This document shows, piece after piece, positions 20,093-30,731 of a stretch of 64,000 bases of DNA. Position 1 is the first letter of the stretch. Every line of letters begins with the position of its first letter. The notes beneath the pieces were generated by a model that saw nothing but the letters and a program-made list of their open reading frames with translations, searched no databases and had not been told where the DNA came from. The position numbers and the translations under genes were made by a program. The stretch is from Diphasiastrum complanatum (Eukaryota > Streptophyta > Lycopodiopsida > Lycopodiales > Lycopodiaceae), in assembly GCA_029204225.1 (NCBI GenBank), contig CM055111.1, positions 11,479,999 to 11,543,998 of the forward strand. The letters are read 5' to 3'.

Positions 20093-21095
20093 ATCTCGAC
20101 CCCATCACATCATGATTGTCTTCAAAATCAATAATTGATGATACATCCATAGATTTCTTGATCTTGGCCTCTTCAAATGATGAGTGTTGATCTTCATGAA
20201 AGACAACATCTCTACTTTCAATAACTTGAGAAGTAGTGAGTATAAAGACTCTATAGGCCTTCTTGGTGGATGAGTATCCAACCATGATGCCTTTGCATGC
20301 ACTAGGATCTTCCTTCTTCCTTGTTTCCAAGGCAATATGGACAAAGCATAAGCATCCAAAAACTCTAAGGTGATCAACCTTAGGCTTCTTCAAAAATAAG
20401 ATTTCATATGGTGACTTTCCTCCAAGAGCTATATGTGGGAGCCTATTGCAAAGATAATTTGCACAATTAATGGCTTCTCCCCAAAAACCTTTGGGCAAAG
20501 ATGCCTCAATTCTCATAGATTTTGCACATTCACATAGAGATCTATTCTTTCTCTCGGCCACTCCATTTTGAGATGGAGAGTAGGCACAAGAAAACTCTCT
20601 TTTAATGCCTTCAAGCTCACAAAAATCTTGAAATTTATTGGAGATATATTCACCACCTCCATCACTTCTAAGAGCTTTAATCTTGAATGAGAATTGCTTC
20701 TCTACATAAGCTTTGAAAATAAGGAAATGGTCAAACACCATAGATTTTGAAGCAAGAAGATATATCCAAGTGAATCTTTTGTAATCATCAATGAAAGTAA
20801 CAAAACATGTGGCTCCTCCCTTGCTTGTAGTTGATGAGAAATGCACATCCGAGTGGATTAACTCCAAAGGATGCTTGCTTTTGATAGAAGACCTTGTAAA
20901 TGGCTTTTTGTGAGATTTAGCAATAGCACAAGCCTCACAAGGCTTGATCTTCTTGGAGAATGACTTTGGCGAGCCAATAGCTTTGGATTCTTTGATCATA
21001 GAGAGCATGGATTTGTAGTTGGGATGTCCCAACCTCCTATGCCATAATTCCTCCATAGAGAGCTTGTTCACAAGAGCAACATTACAAGCATTCAC
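20043..21095 (-). CDS. pol: Copia integrase
   Basis: 350 codons. The HHCC zinc finger (L-W-H-R-R-L-G-H then C-E-A-C) opens it. The catalytic core follows with H-S-D-V, R-S-D-G-G-G-E-Y (about residue 145) and N-G-V-A-E-R-K-N (about 178), giving the D,D-35-E triad. The C-terminal L-R-V-F-G-C block is present. It overlaps the RT frame by 50 bases in another frame because of the deletion described there. It is separated from protease by a frameshift near 21130. Confidence 0.92.
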   Translation of the reverse strand: MNACNVALVNKLSMEELWHRRLGHPNYKSMLSMIKESKAIGSPKSFSKKIKPCEACAIAKSHKKPFTRSSIKSKHPLELIHSDVHFSSTTSKGGATCFVTFIDDYKRFTWIYLLASKSMVFDHFLIFKAYVEKQFSFKIKALRSDGGGEYISNKFQDFCELEGIKREFSCAYSPSQNGVAERKNRSLCECAKSMRIEASLPKGFWGEAINCANYLCNRLPHIALGGKSPYEILFLKKPKVDHLRVFGCLCFVHIALETRKKEDPSACKGIMVGYSSTKKAYRVFILTTSQVIESRDVVFHEDQHSSFEEAKIKKSMDVSSIIDFEDNHDVMGSRFEEDSPRIFSPRRSMS

Positions 21096-21109
21096 ATACT
21101 CATTTGGAT

Positions 21110-22450
21110 CTAGTTTATAGATGCCACAAATCTAGTTCCTAATGCAAGTATCTCATCATTCTTCTTGATAGTGCAAGTATCAACATTGAATTTTACATCA
21201 AGGCCATTATCAAGCAATTGGCCAACACTAATAAGATTCTTGGTAAGCTTAGGTACATAAAGAACTCTAGAGAGAGAAAGAACTTTAGAGGATGCAAGCT
21301 TCAAGGGAATGTTCCCTATGCCTTCAATAGGACATTCAAAATCATTTGCAGTGTATATTGATTTCTTCACTCCATCATAAGGTGCAATAGAAGAGAAAGA
21401 GTCCTTGGAGCTACATGTATGTGAAGAGGCTCCACTATCAATATACCATAGGCCGTCCTTCTTGAAAGGAGTAGATGAGAAACTAGAGACCATAAGAGAT
21501 CCCTCTCCATCACTTGCAATAGTGTCTTCCTTCTCATTGGTAATATTGGCTTGCTTGAGTTGATTCTTCTTTTTGAAGCAATTGGTGGCATAATGACCTT
21601 TCTTGCCACAATAAAAGCACTTGATCTTCTTCTTCTTGAGCTTGGATGATGAAGCATTAGAGGAATCATCTTCCTCCTCATCTTTGTCTTTGGATTTGAC
21701 TTTGTCCTTGCTTGAGGATTGTTGATGTTGGTTCTTGCTCCTCCCTTTGTGCTTATCCTTGGAAAAGAGAGCTTTGCCATCATTATGAGTGAGAGAAAGC
21801 TTGTCCATCCTCAAGAGCTTGTACTCTTGTCTTGATTCTTCTGAAATTAGCACACTTTGGAGAGCCTCCAAACTTGGTATCTCCTCCTTAATGGCATAGG
21901 ATTGGACAAGGTTATCAAATTCACTTCTCAAGCCATTGAGAATGACTTGAACTAGCTCATTTTGATTGATGGAATCACCAATGCAAGCAAGCTCTCTATG
22001 AATATCTTTTACTCTCAAAACATAACTAGATGCACTCTCATCACTCTTTTGGCTACTTTGAAAGATTTGATTCCTAAGAGTGAGAAGCCTAGAGGTATTC
22101 TTAGCCTCATAGATAGTCTTGAGACAATCCCAAGCTTCTTTGGCTGTTGTACAAGTACCTATATCCCTCAATATCTCATTAGAGACATTCATCTTAATGT
22201 AGTGGAGAGCCATCCTAGCTCTCTTTTTGTATTTTTGAACCTCTTGAAGAACTTGTGGTTCTTCTTCAAGGCCAAGAACTATGTCCATCATGTCTTGAAG
22301 GATCAAGATGGACTCCATCCTCATTTTCCAAATTGAATAATTTGAAGTGGTCAATCTTTCACTTGGCTCCAACAAGGATGAACCCATTGAAGACATTTGA
22401 AGTGAAGAAAACTCAAATGATGAACAATAAATGTTGTTACACACTTTCAA
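21110..22450 (-). CDS. gag-pro: Copia Gag and protease
   Basis: 446 codons. The likely true start is an internal Met at residue 19 or 22 (M-S-S-M-G-S-S), typical for copia Gag. The Gag core (UBN2-type, with A-K-E-A-W-D near 107) spans about 40-200. A lysine-rich spacer leads to one CCHC knuckle, C-F-Y-C-G-K-K-G-H-Y-A-T-N-C (about residue 282). The protease active site D-S-G-A-S is near residue 336. The frame is lost near 21130, just before the linker into integrase. Confidence 0.92.
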   Translation of the reverse strand: MKVCNNIYCSSFEFSSLQMSSMGSSLLEPSERLTTSNYSIWKMRMESILILQDMMDIVLGLEEEPQVLQEVQKYKKRARMALHYIKMNVSNEILRDIGTCTTAKEAWDCLKTIYEAKNTSRLLTLRNQIFQSSQKSDESASSYVLRVKDIHRELACIGDSINQNELVQVILNGLRSEFDNLVQSYAIKEEIPSLEALQSVLISEESRQEYKLLRMDKLSLTHNDGKALFSKDKHKGRSKNQHQQSSSKDKVKSKDKDEEEDDSSNASSSKLKKKKIKCFYCGKKGHYATNCFKKKNQLKQANITNEKEDTIASDGEGSLMVSSFSSTPFKKDGLWYIDSGASSHTCSSKDSFSSIAPYDGVKKSIYTANDFECPIEGIGNIPLKLASSKVLSLSRVLYVPKLTKNLISVGQLLDNGLDVKFNVDTCTIKKNDEILALGTRFVASIN

Positions 22451-23141
22451 TAGAATCCAATAATTGAGTACTATCTCCTCCTATGAAAGATCTTACAACA
22501 ATTTGTGAATTGATTCTCACTAGCTACTCAAATCTCTCTAAAACAAGATCTATTTCACATCAAATGATGGAGTATAGGCAAAGTTAGGATCTAACACTCT
22601 TAGCACGTGTGAAATACACTAAGAAACCAAATTTGACTCAAATACAATGATATTGCATGAAACAAAATGGCTAAGATCTCAAAACAGTGCCTAGATCACA
22701 TATAGATGAGATTGGCAAGCATACAACTGTGATTTTGGATCAACCAAGCAATCTTTTGACCAAACCAAATGTGTCCACCCAGGTCTAGGTGCCCTACCTA
22801 ACCCTCTCCAAAAGCTTATAACTTTTGATTGGCTCAACCAAATGGAATGAAACTGATTGCAACAGAAACTAGACAAAAATAGCTTCAAAACAAGCTATCA
22901 AGCAAGATAAATGGATCAAACATGAGAGAGAACTTCCAAACTGAAATTGGATGTTCCTCACACATGTCTGAGCACCTGATTCCGTACATTACCAGGTCAG
23001 ACCCAATCAATGTCCTTTTGATCTCTTTTGATCCAAGATTGAACAAGATAGCTAGGAAAATGGGCCTTGACAACTTCTAGCTCAAGATTGATGAAATTTT
23101 TTTCACTTAGATGGATCAAAATGCATGGTAACCTTAGGTAG
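22451..23141 (-). other. Copia leader
   Basis: An untranslated region of about 690 bp between the primer site and gag. AGCACGTGTGAAA at 22597-22609 resembles the CACGTG words of the LTRs. No ORF of note. Confidence 0.7.
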
Positions 23142-23153
23142 GCTCTGATACCA
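23142..23153 (-). promoter_or_regulatory. Copia primer binding site, initiator-Met tRNA
   Basis: On the minus strand TGGTATCAGAGC begins directly after the 5' LTR and marks the element's orientation. Confidence 0.92.
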
Positions 23154-23886
23154 TGTTGAATTTCACACGTGTGGACTGTCCACTACATGTACTTGTGATC
23201 TCCTAAGGTGTGTAGATGCACCAAGATCAAGACTAGATTGAGATTCAAGATCAATCTTGAATCCTATGGCAAAAACACACTACTACATGCATTCAATCAC
23301 TTCCAACTCTCACTCACATGTGTGGGAAGTATTCAAAAAATAATCTAAGTAAAAACAAGCTGCTCTCCTCGGGTAGAGAGAGAAAATGCATCATGAGCTC
23401 TCGGGTAGAGAGAGAAAGTTAGAAATTCAATAACTCACAAAAGCCATGAAATCACCAAATCAATTGGCTTCAAAATGAGGAGTAAAATGATACTAGTAGG
23501 TCCACGAGCTACCACTATGCTTAACTATGATTGGACCATATTTTGTCACCTCTTGATCCTATTGGATCATTGATCTATGCACCTCTTAATTCTATTGGAC
23601 TATATTCAAGCACACCTCAATTTCCTATTGGACCTCACAAGGTTCCACCTCTAAATCCTATTGGACCTCCTGGAATTCATCAAACAAAAACTTTACACTT
23701 GTCTACTAATTAGCAAGTGTTTAGCCTCTTACTCTATTTTGGCTCAATAGTGGCATTACAAGTGGAAATGCATAATTTGCCATCTATGCCAAATTTATTC
23801 CTATCAACATCCTACACCTAGATGCTTGATGTAAAAAACATAAGACCCCTATATCTAACATAGATAATCTTTTTCAATTATTCACA
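23154..23886 (-). repeat. Copia 5' LTR
   Basis: 733 bp, matching 17948-18716 except for one missing 32-bp unit, a 4-bp gap and about seven substitutions. It includes a CACACGTGTG palindrome near 23165. Confidence 0.94.
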
Positions 23887-23891
23887 AGATA

Positions 23892-24229
23892 GATCAAATA
23901 GATATCCATGCTAGAGTTTTTAAGGATAGATCTTTCATACTTTTCTTTATTACCAAAAAGTACAAGCAGAATACTATTACCCAATATTTTTAATCTCAGG
24001 ATCACACATGGATCTTGTCCATCTCATTCAAAATAAATTTAGTAAGTACAATACCATGAAATAATAGAGAGATATGAACATCTTTCACTTCTGATTCTAG
24101 ACATAATTTCTTTATGACTTTCTAACCAAAGAAATAATTTTATATATAAAAGTCTCAAATATTGTTATTCCTCTCAAGCTCACAAACTATAGAAGAATCA
24201 AAATTATCACCATCATTACTTGGACTAGA
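23892..24229. other. Unassigned stretch
   Basis: AT-rich sequence between the copia element and the MITE-like element. No gene is recognised. Confidence 0.4.
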
Positions 24230-24606
24230 CATTAGAGGAGTTTTGAGTTCCAAAAAGACCCTTTAAAAATTCGTGCAAGATGTCTTTTTTATTATTAAAA
24301 TATTATAACACTAATACTTTTGACTTGCCATAACTTTTTAATCGTAGCTCAAAAGTATCTGTGTAACATATCATTGGAAAGCCCTTGTTGAGCGCTTTCT
24401 AATGCACCAAACTCCGCTAAATTTGGACTTACCACTAAAAAGTTATGCCATTTTTAGTATGGAATCAAAATGTGGACTCAAAAAGTTACGTTATGTAGAT
24501 TTCAAATTTGAGTGTTTTGATTGGTCCATGTGTAAGAAAAATTTGAGAAAAAATATAAAAAGAATCTTTACAAAGGGTCTTTTTGGGATTTAGAACTCCT
24601 CTAATG
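24230..24606. mobile_element. MITE-like element with terminal inverted repeats
   Basis: CATTAGAGGAG at 24230-24240 is perfectly inverted at 24596-24606. Imperfect inversion extends inward about 36 bp, with CAAAAAGACCCTTT shared. The 377-bp interior has no coding capacity and shows short self-complementary words (AACTTTTTAAT near 24330, AAAAAGTTA near 24437). This is the structure of a miniature DNA transposon. I could not fix the target-site duplication, so the superfamily is open. Confidence 0.65.
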
Positions 24607-25509
<903 letters not shown>

Positions 25510-25860
25510 AATTCCCGCAATAACTCGATAGCAACGTCAATCATATATTGTCTAAGGAAGAGAAAGGTAATGTGTGCTTTACTACATCTCTAGCAAGTTT
25601 GTGAAGCCAAAGGAAGAAAGCCTTGAGTTGATTTTGAAGAGAGGCACTAGGAAAGAACTTACTAAGATTGTTCATCATAAACCAAATGGCATGATCGAAC
25701 CAAATGATGGAGGAGTTATTCTTGCACTTATTGCCGCATCTACATTTAAAGAATGGTCTTTTCCAATTCTAGATTCTAGCTTGGTGAAGGTTCATTCTAT
25801 TGAAACTGGCCTCAAAATGGCCTCTGGTTCTGGCCCAAGTTTGTTCAGAAGCCTCATCTA
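25510..25860 (-). pseudogene. Unknown two-copy family, copy 2 (fragment)
   Basis: This aligns on the minus strand with the C-terminal half of 12777-14053. It keeps the segment that copy 1 has lost: K-R-P-F-F-K-C-R-C-G-N-K-C, so a C-x-C-x3-C cluster lies in the middle. W-F-D-H-A-I-W-F and F-F-L-W-L-H-K follow, then a frame change, then F-L-F-L-R-x-Y-M-I-D. One in-frame stop interrupts A-R-I-x-N-W. The N-terminal half is absent. The conservative pattern of changes between copies argues that this strand once coded. Confidence 0.55.
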
Positions 25861-26335
25861 AAATAGTTGGCAAATTTTCTCATATAGTTCTATATATTTC
25901 TCATTCCACACTATTAACTGACTGATCAAACTAACCGAATATTTTTTAGAACTATCATGGTTGTCCACGACACCACAAATAGTTTTGAATAGCAGGCTAG
26001 ATCAATCATCTGATAGTATCATTTGCATTATAACGAATTTGTAAAAAAAAACTATACATACTAAAAAGGTAGTTGCATCTATCTAATCATATTGAATAGG
26101 GTACAAGAGTTTTCATACTCAGAGTGAATCTCTTAAGTCGTAGTTACCCCATATTTCTCCTACATGGGTATTAGAGCCTAGTTACTGTTCGACATGATAT
26201 CAAAGCTGAGTATAACCTCTTTGACATACTAGAGCAAGTTATTGGCTGAACCTTAATACACTATTTGAACCGTAATACATTGAGAAAAGCTAGCATTTTC
26301 ATTCATTATTCTACCTAGCATTATTATCCACAAAT
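25861..26335. other. Stretch with copia-like leader words
   Basis: No gene. TGGGTATTAGAGCC at 26164-26177 resembles a Met-tRNA primer site and precedes the copia gag fragment, so this may be a ruined LTR and leader. Confidence 0.4.
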
Positions 26336-26800
26336 GGATTATCCATTATTATGTCGACGGTTGACAAATTGGATGTCAGTAACTAGCAAATGTGGAGATT
26401 CAAAATGAAAGTCATCTTGCTAGCTAAAGAGTTATGGGAAGTCATGAAAGGAACGAAGAAAAAACCTCTAAAAGATTAACTCGCACTTATCTAGTGAAAA
26501 GTAAATGATGGAAAAGCCTTTGCTTTACTAATCTTAAACATCAAGATTCATTGCTTGGTCATGTAAGCCAAGCCCAAACTTCCAAATAAGTATGGAGATC
26601 TTTTCGACAAATTATTTCTACATAAGAAATTCTTCTCACTATGAATTTCAAAAAATAAACCTCTGATTGATCATCTCAACAATTTCAAAAATATGCTTGA
26701 AAAAATGGTTGCAATAGGATATGCAATTCGAGACTCGGATGCAATAATGACCTTATTCTCAATCTCCTCAGCCACAACAGCCGCTATCTAAACCGAGGTT
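26336..26800 (+). pseudogene. Copia Gag remnant
   Basis: The translated plus strand follows the Gag of the copia fragments at 41882-42592 and 45260-45493 (F-K-M-K-V-I-L-L-A-K-E-L-W, then D-G-K-A-F-A-L-L-I-L, then D-H-L-N-N-F-K-N-M-L). It has several stops and frame breaks. It ends where gypsy protease sequence begins. Confidence 0.7.
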
Positions 26801-26869
26801 TGTGAACTCGCCTAGAGAAGATGACCTTCGGCCATCTAAAACTAACACTGACATGATAGTTCAGAGGAT

Positions 26870-27965
26870 AGAAGTAGAGTCCCAAAGATTAGTGCTATTA
26901 TAGGAGATCATACTATAGATAGAATACTAATAGACTCAGGATCCAGTATCAACTTAATAACCGAAACAATGGTTAAGGAATTAGGACTAGAAAGATACAG
27001 CCTATTACTTACCATGAAATCCATTTAGCAGATGCATCCAAATGCATACCAGTAGGAGAGCTATAGGGTATTAGTGTAGTTATAGAGACAGAGACATTCG
27101 TTATGAATTTCTTTGTCATAAATCTAGTAGATACACCACCATATTCAATATTATTTGGAAGACCGTGGCTATATCAAGCAGATGCTATTATAAATTGATC
27201 TACCAAACAAATATTTTTTTCAGACATTCTCACAGCCAGTCCAATAGGGGGTCACCTTTTGAGATGGGGTGAGGAGTTAGCCGGACTTACTGAATCTTGG
27301 ATCAATTTCATAGAATGCTATGAGATTGGTGAGGATGAGAAAATTCCAACAACATCCGAGTCGAGGAAAGTTTTGGGTGGAACCAGAGCAAGTCTGATTG
27401 AAGGGATGGTAGATAAGACAAATTATGTAGAAATGAAAATTAATAAAGGTAAAATTTTGAGTTTATATAAACACCAATCGGACCAGGAACGCGAAGAGTA
27501 TATATTACTTCTTCAGAAATATCAAAATGTATTTGCTTGGTCGATGGAAGATTTAATAGGAATACCAGTTAAATGGGGAGAACATAGAATAGATCTCATT
27601 CAGGGAACAATATCACTCAAACAGCGCCAATATAGATTGAATCCAAAGTATTTCTTGTTAGTTAAAGATGAATTACATAGATGTCTTAGAGCGGGTATTA
27701 TATATCCTGTTCTAAGCAGTGAGTGGGTGTCACCAATAGTTATAGTACCTAAGAAGAAGACAAGCAAGATTAGAGTTTGCCAAGATTTTAGAAAACTAAA
27801 TGCTGCTACAACAAAGGATTATCATCCTCTGCCTTATACAGATACTATTCTTGACCAGATAGCTGGTCATGAACGTTATAGCTTTTTAGACGGATTCACA
27901 AGTTATAATCAAGTTTTTTATTAAAGAGGAAGATAGATCCAAGACCACTTTTACCATTGATTGGG
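26870..27965 (+). pseudogene. Gypsy element 2: protease and RT start
   Basis: The protease D-S-G-S-S-I-N-L-I (about 26932) opens the region, with stops and frame breaks up to 27230. A clean open frame, 27259-27924, then carries the protease-RT linker and the first RT blocks. These are V-S-P-I-V-I-V-P-K-K then R-V-C-Q-D-F-R-K-L-N-A-A-T, L-D-Q-I-A-G-H-E and F-L-D-G-F-T-S-Y-N-Q. That wording (A-A-T, L-D-G) is typical of the Athila/Tat side of plant gypsy rather than of chromoviruses. RT stops abruptly near 27965 at T-T-F-T-I-D-W-G. The rest of RT and RNase H are absent. Confidence 0.85.
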
Positions 27966-29095
27966 GGACGCTTGTTGTTTACTGTTTTACACTCTAGGAT
28001 CTGTTGACTATGTTTCTTTCTTGTTTTTTGTTTACATGATCTGCTTTCTGCCCGTTTAGAGGCTTGTTGGCATTTCTTGAATGTTAGCTTCTTAGTTCAA
28101 TGCCGAAACCGGGCAGAGGGACTGATATCGATGTAGTAAATGTCCTGCCTGTCAGAGGACAATCCAGGGAAGTCACTCTTGAACTAATGCATATGCATAA
28201 ACAGCCATTCATACATGCCAAAATGTTCAACCATAAAATCAGTGTGCAGATCCGTTGGACAAACAATGAAATTCTACTTCTACTTTGCTGCAAAATGAAC
28301 TAAAATCAGATCCTACACTACTTTACTTGCATTAATTGACAAAACAAGCAACAAAAACTAATCTACAACATGTTAGAAGTCCAAGAATCAAGAAACTAAC
28401 CAGCCTTTTGATTCTTGGACATCTCAAGAACATCAAGAACTAGAATGCTAGAGAATATGCAAGATTTATGCCACATTTCTAGCCTATTTAGTTTACTTGA
28501 ATGCTGGCTCCTACATTAATCCACAAGAAAACATGAAATCTAATCCACAACTAGGAAAGCAAGAAAACTAATCCACTCTAAATCCACAACCACACACAAT
28601 ATGAATGGAAGGGCATGATCATAGGGGCATCACTCAAGAAAACCATCATGATCAAGGAGCTTAGTGTAGCATCAAGCTCATGGGAAATCTTCTTATTAAG
28701 CATGGAGTAGATACAATGCAAAAAGCTCCACTTCACAAAGAGGGAGTCTCTTAAATAAGCAAGAGAGCTCCTTAGGTGGCATCCTAGTGGAATTTCCCAT
28801 CTCACAAATTACAAGTGGAATATTGCTCTCCACTAGAGGTCACCATCAAAAGGTGGCTTTCTTTAAGAGGGGTCTACTTGCATTTATTACATTTGCTTAG
28901 AAATACTAGTTCCTACGTGGTCATTTTATCTTCCGGGATTCACCATGAGGCTTACACAGTTATTGCTTGTTATTACTAACTAGCATTTCTCGGCTCTCAT
29001 ACTCAGCTCTTAGTCTTCATTCGTCTCGTCTTCTCAGAGACCTCCTCGGTCTTAGGTGAGAGGTGCTCTTTTAATAAACAACAAAAAACTGTTTT
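27966..29095. other. Unknown insert replacing RT/RNase H
   Basis: This 1.1 kb sits between two parts of gypsy element 2 and shows no recognisable protein. It contains a 13-bp stem with a 16-base loop (28379-28391 and 28408-28420). It may be an insertion combined with a deletion of the RT end. No clear terminal repeats were found. Confidence 0.5.
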
Positions 29096-29099
29096 CCTT

Positions 29100-29888
29100 T
29101 CAGAAGTAGGACCTTATACAATTTTAATAATGTGTAAATTAGGAGCCAACGATAGCCTTCGCCGATATTTAGAACCAACCGAGACGACCACTGCAATAAG
29201 TGCATTACATGAGGAAGATTCGGGGGGTCACTATGCTCTTAAAAATATTGCAAGAAAGATCGTTAATGCTAAATATTGGTGGCCTACCGTCTATAGAGAT
29301 GTTAAATTATTCATTAAAAAATGTGATGCATGTCAGAGGATGGGGAAACCCAGCTTCACAACACATTGGCCGCTTACTCCAATTATTCCCTAAGCACCTT
29401 TTGAGAAGTGGGGGATAGATTTTGTAGGGCCTATCAAACCGATCACCCGTAAAACTTGTCGACGTCACATTCTTGATGCTATGGACTATGCTACCAAGAT
29501 GGTAGGGGCCAAAGCCACAGTTAAAAACGATGCTAAGACTATAGCAAAGTTTTAATTCCAAAACATCATCACACGTTATGGATGTCCCTTAGAACTCATT
29601 AGCGAAGGGGGAACCCATTTCCTTAATCGGACCATTGAGGCTATGTTGTCATACTTCTCTATTACGCATCGCCAAACCACTCCATATAATCCAAAAGCGA
29701 ATGGGCTTACGGAACGGGCAAATGGAATTTTGTGTAAAATTTTGAATAAAGTAATGGAAACACATTCTTCTGATTGGGATCAGAAGTTACCATCTGTCTT
29801 ATGGGCATACATAACTATAGAAAAGATCACAACTAAGCAGACTCCATACTATCTTGAGTATGGAATGCATTCCATATTACCAATAGAA
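29100..29888 (+). pseudogene. Gypsy element 2: integrase, first part
   Basis: This holds the integrase zinc finger (H-E-E-D-S-G-G-H then C-D-A-C-Q at about 29325) and the core with I-D-F-V-G-P. D-A-M-D-Y-A-T-K-M follows. I-S-E-G-G-T-H-F stands where S-D-x-G-T-H-F is usual, so the second catalytic Asp may be lost. N-G-L-T-E-R carries the Glu. Two in-frame stops (29391-29393 and near 29554) interrupt it. It is cut at 29888 by the LTR of the nested element; its continuation is on the minus strand from 37203. Confidence 0.88.
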
Positions 29889-30718
29889 TGTTAAAATTGG
29901 CAAAAGCTAACTTGATCAAATCTTGTAAATACTATTATGAGTAGTACATATCATCATTAGACATGTGTGGAGCCTGTTCTCACGTGTGAAATAAATGCAT
30001 TTATCATTTAGATGAGTCATATAGGTTGTACATACTATTTCATTTGAGATCTAGTGGCTAAAATGGCCAAAATCTAGTTTTCTAGCTATATGTCACTTGG
30101 CATAATTTTATTGGTAGGAAAAGCTATTTCACATAATAGGAGTGATCTCACACGTGCCAAGGACTTCTCACATGTGTGAAAACATCAGTAGTAGGTGAGA
30201 TCCAACTTGTAGTAGATATTTGTGCCAGTCCCTATAAATTAGAAAAATTGCCTAAAATCAAGGGAGGTGGCTATAAGTTAGGAAACTTGGTCCATGTGCC
30301 ATATTGATGATTATTGGTGGATCCTTTGATGAGTAGGCACTCTCACACGTGCCAAATCAGCTGAGTAAGCATCAGCTCTTGTGTATATATGGTGGCTCAT
30401 TTGGCCATAATTGACAAGAAAGCTAAATCTTGGTTTTGGTGCATTTCTTGAGTAATCTCTCCATTTGTCTTGTGATTTTATGCTTAGTGTACTTCATTAT
30501 TTGCAAGTAGTCCGTACTCTGACAGGTCTTCACACGTGTGAAACCAACAAGTACAAGTTTTGATCATATTTGATTGTTCTTGTTAGATTTGTTGATGTAG
30601 ATTTGATCTAGTGCTATCTAATCTTGTGTAGATTGGTAGATCAATCTAATCTAACACCCAATCACACTTGTGGATCTGATTTGAATCCATTATTGATCCT
30701 TTTTGCTGTACTTTCACA
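29889..30718 (+). repeat. Left LTR of pol-less element
   Basis: 830 bp, TGTTAAAATTGG to CTTTCACA. It contains several CACGTG words, including the perfect 14-bp palindrome TTCACACGTGTGAA at 30529-30542. Confidence 0.9.
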
Positions 30719-30731
30719 TGGTATCAAAGCC
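30719..30731 (+). promoter_or_regulatory. Primer binding site of pol-less element
   Basis: TGGTATCAAAGCC abuts the left LTR. It is the initiator-Met site with one change (A for G at position 9). Confidence 0.85.

Larger units (their letters stand above)
17948..23886 (-). mobile_element. Complete but defective Ty1/copia element
   Basis: 5,939 bp flanked by the duplication AGATA (17943-17947 and 23887-23891). Read on the minus strand, the order is LTR, Met-tRNA primer site, leader, gag with zinc knuckle, protease, integrase, RT, RNase H, polypurine tract, LTR. Integrase before RT is the copia order. Counting differences gives about seven substitutions over 733 aligned LTR bases, so insertion was recent. 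Frameshifts near 21130 and 19140 and an apparent internal deletion near 20070 make it non-autonomous. Confidence 0.95.

Noticed and set aside
25574-25861. 95-codon plus-strand ORF
   Set aside because: Antisense shadow of the unknown ORF copy 2.
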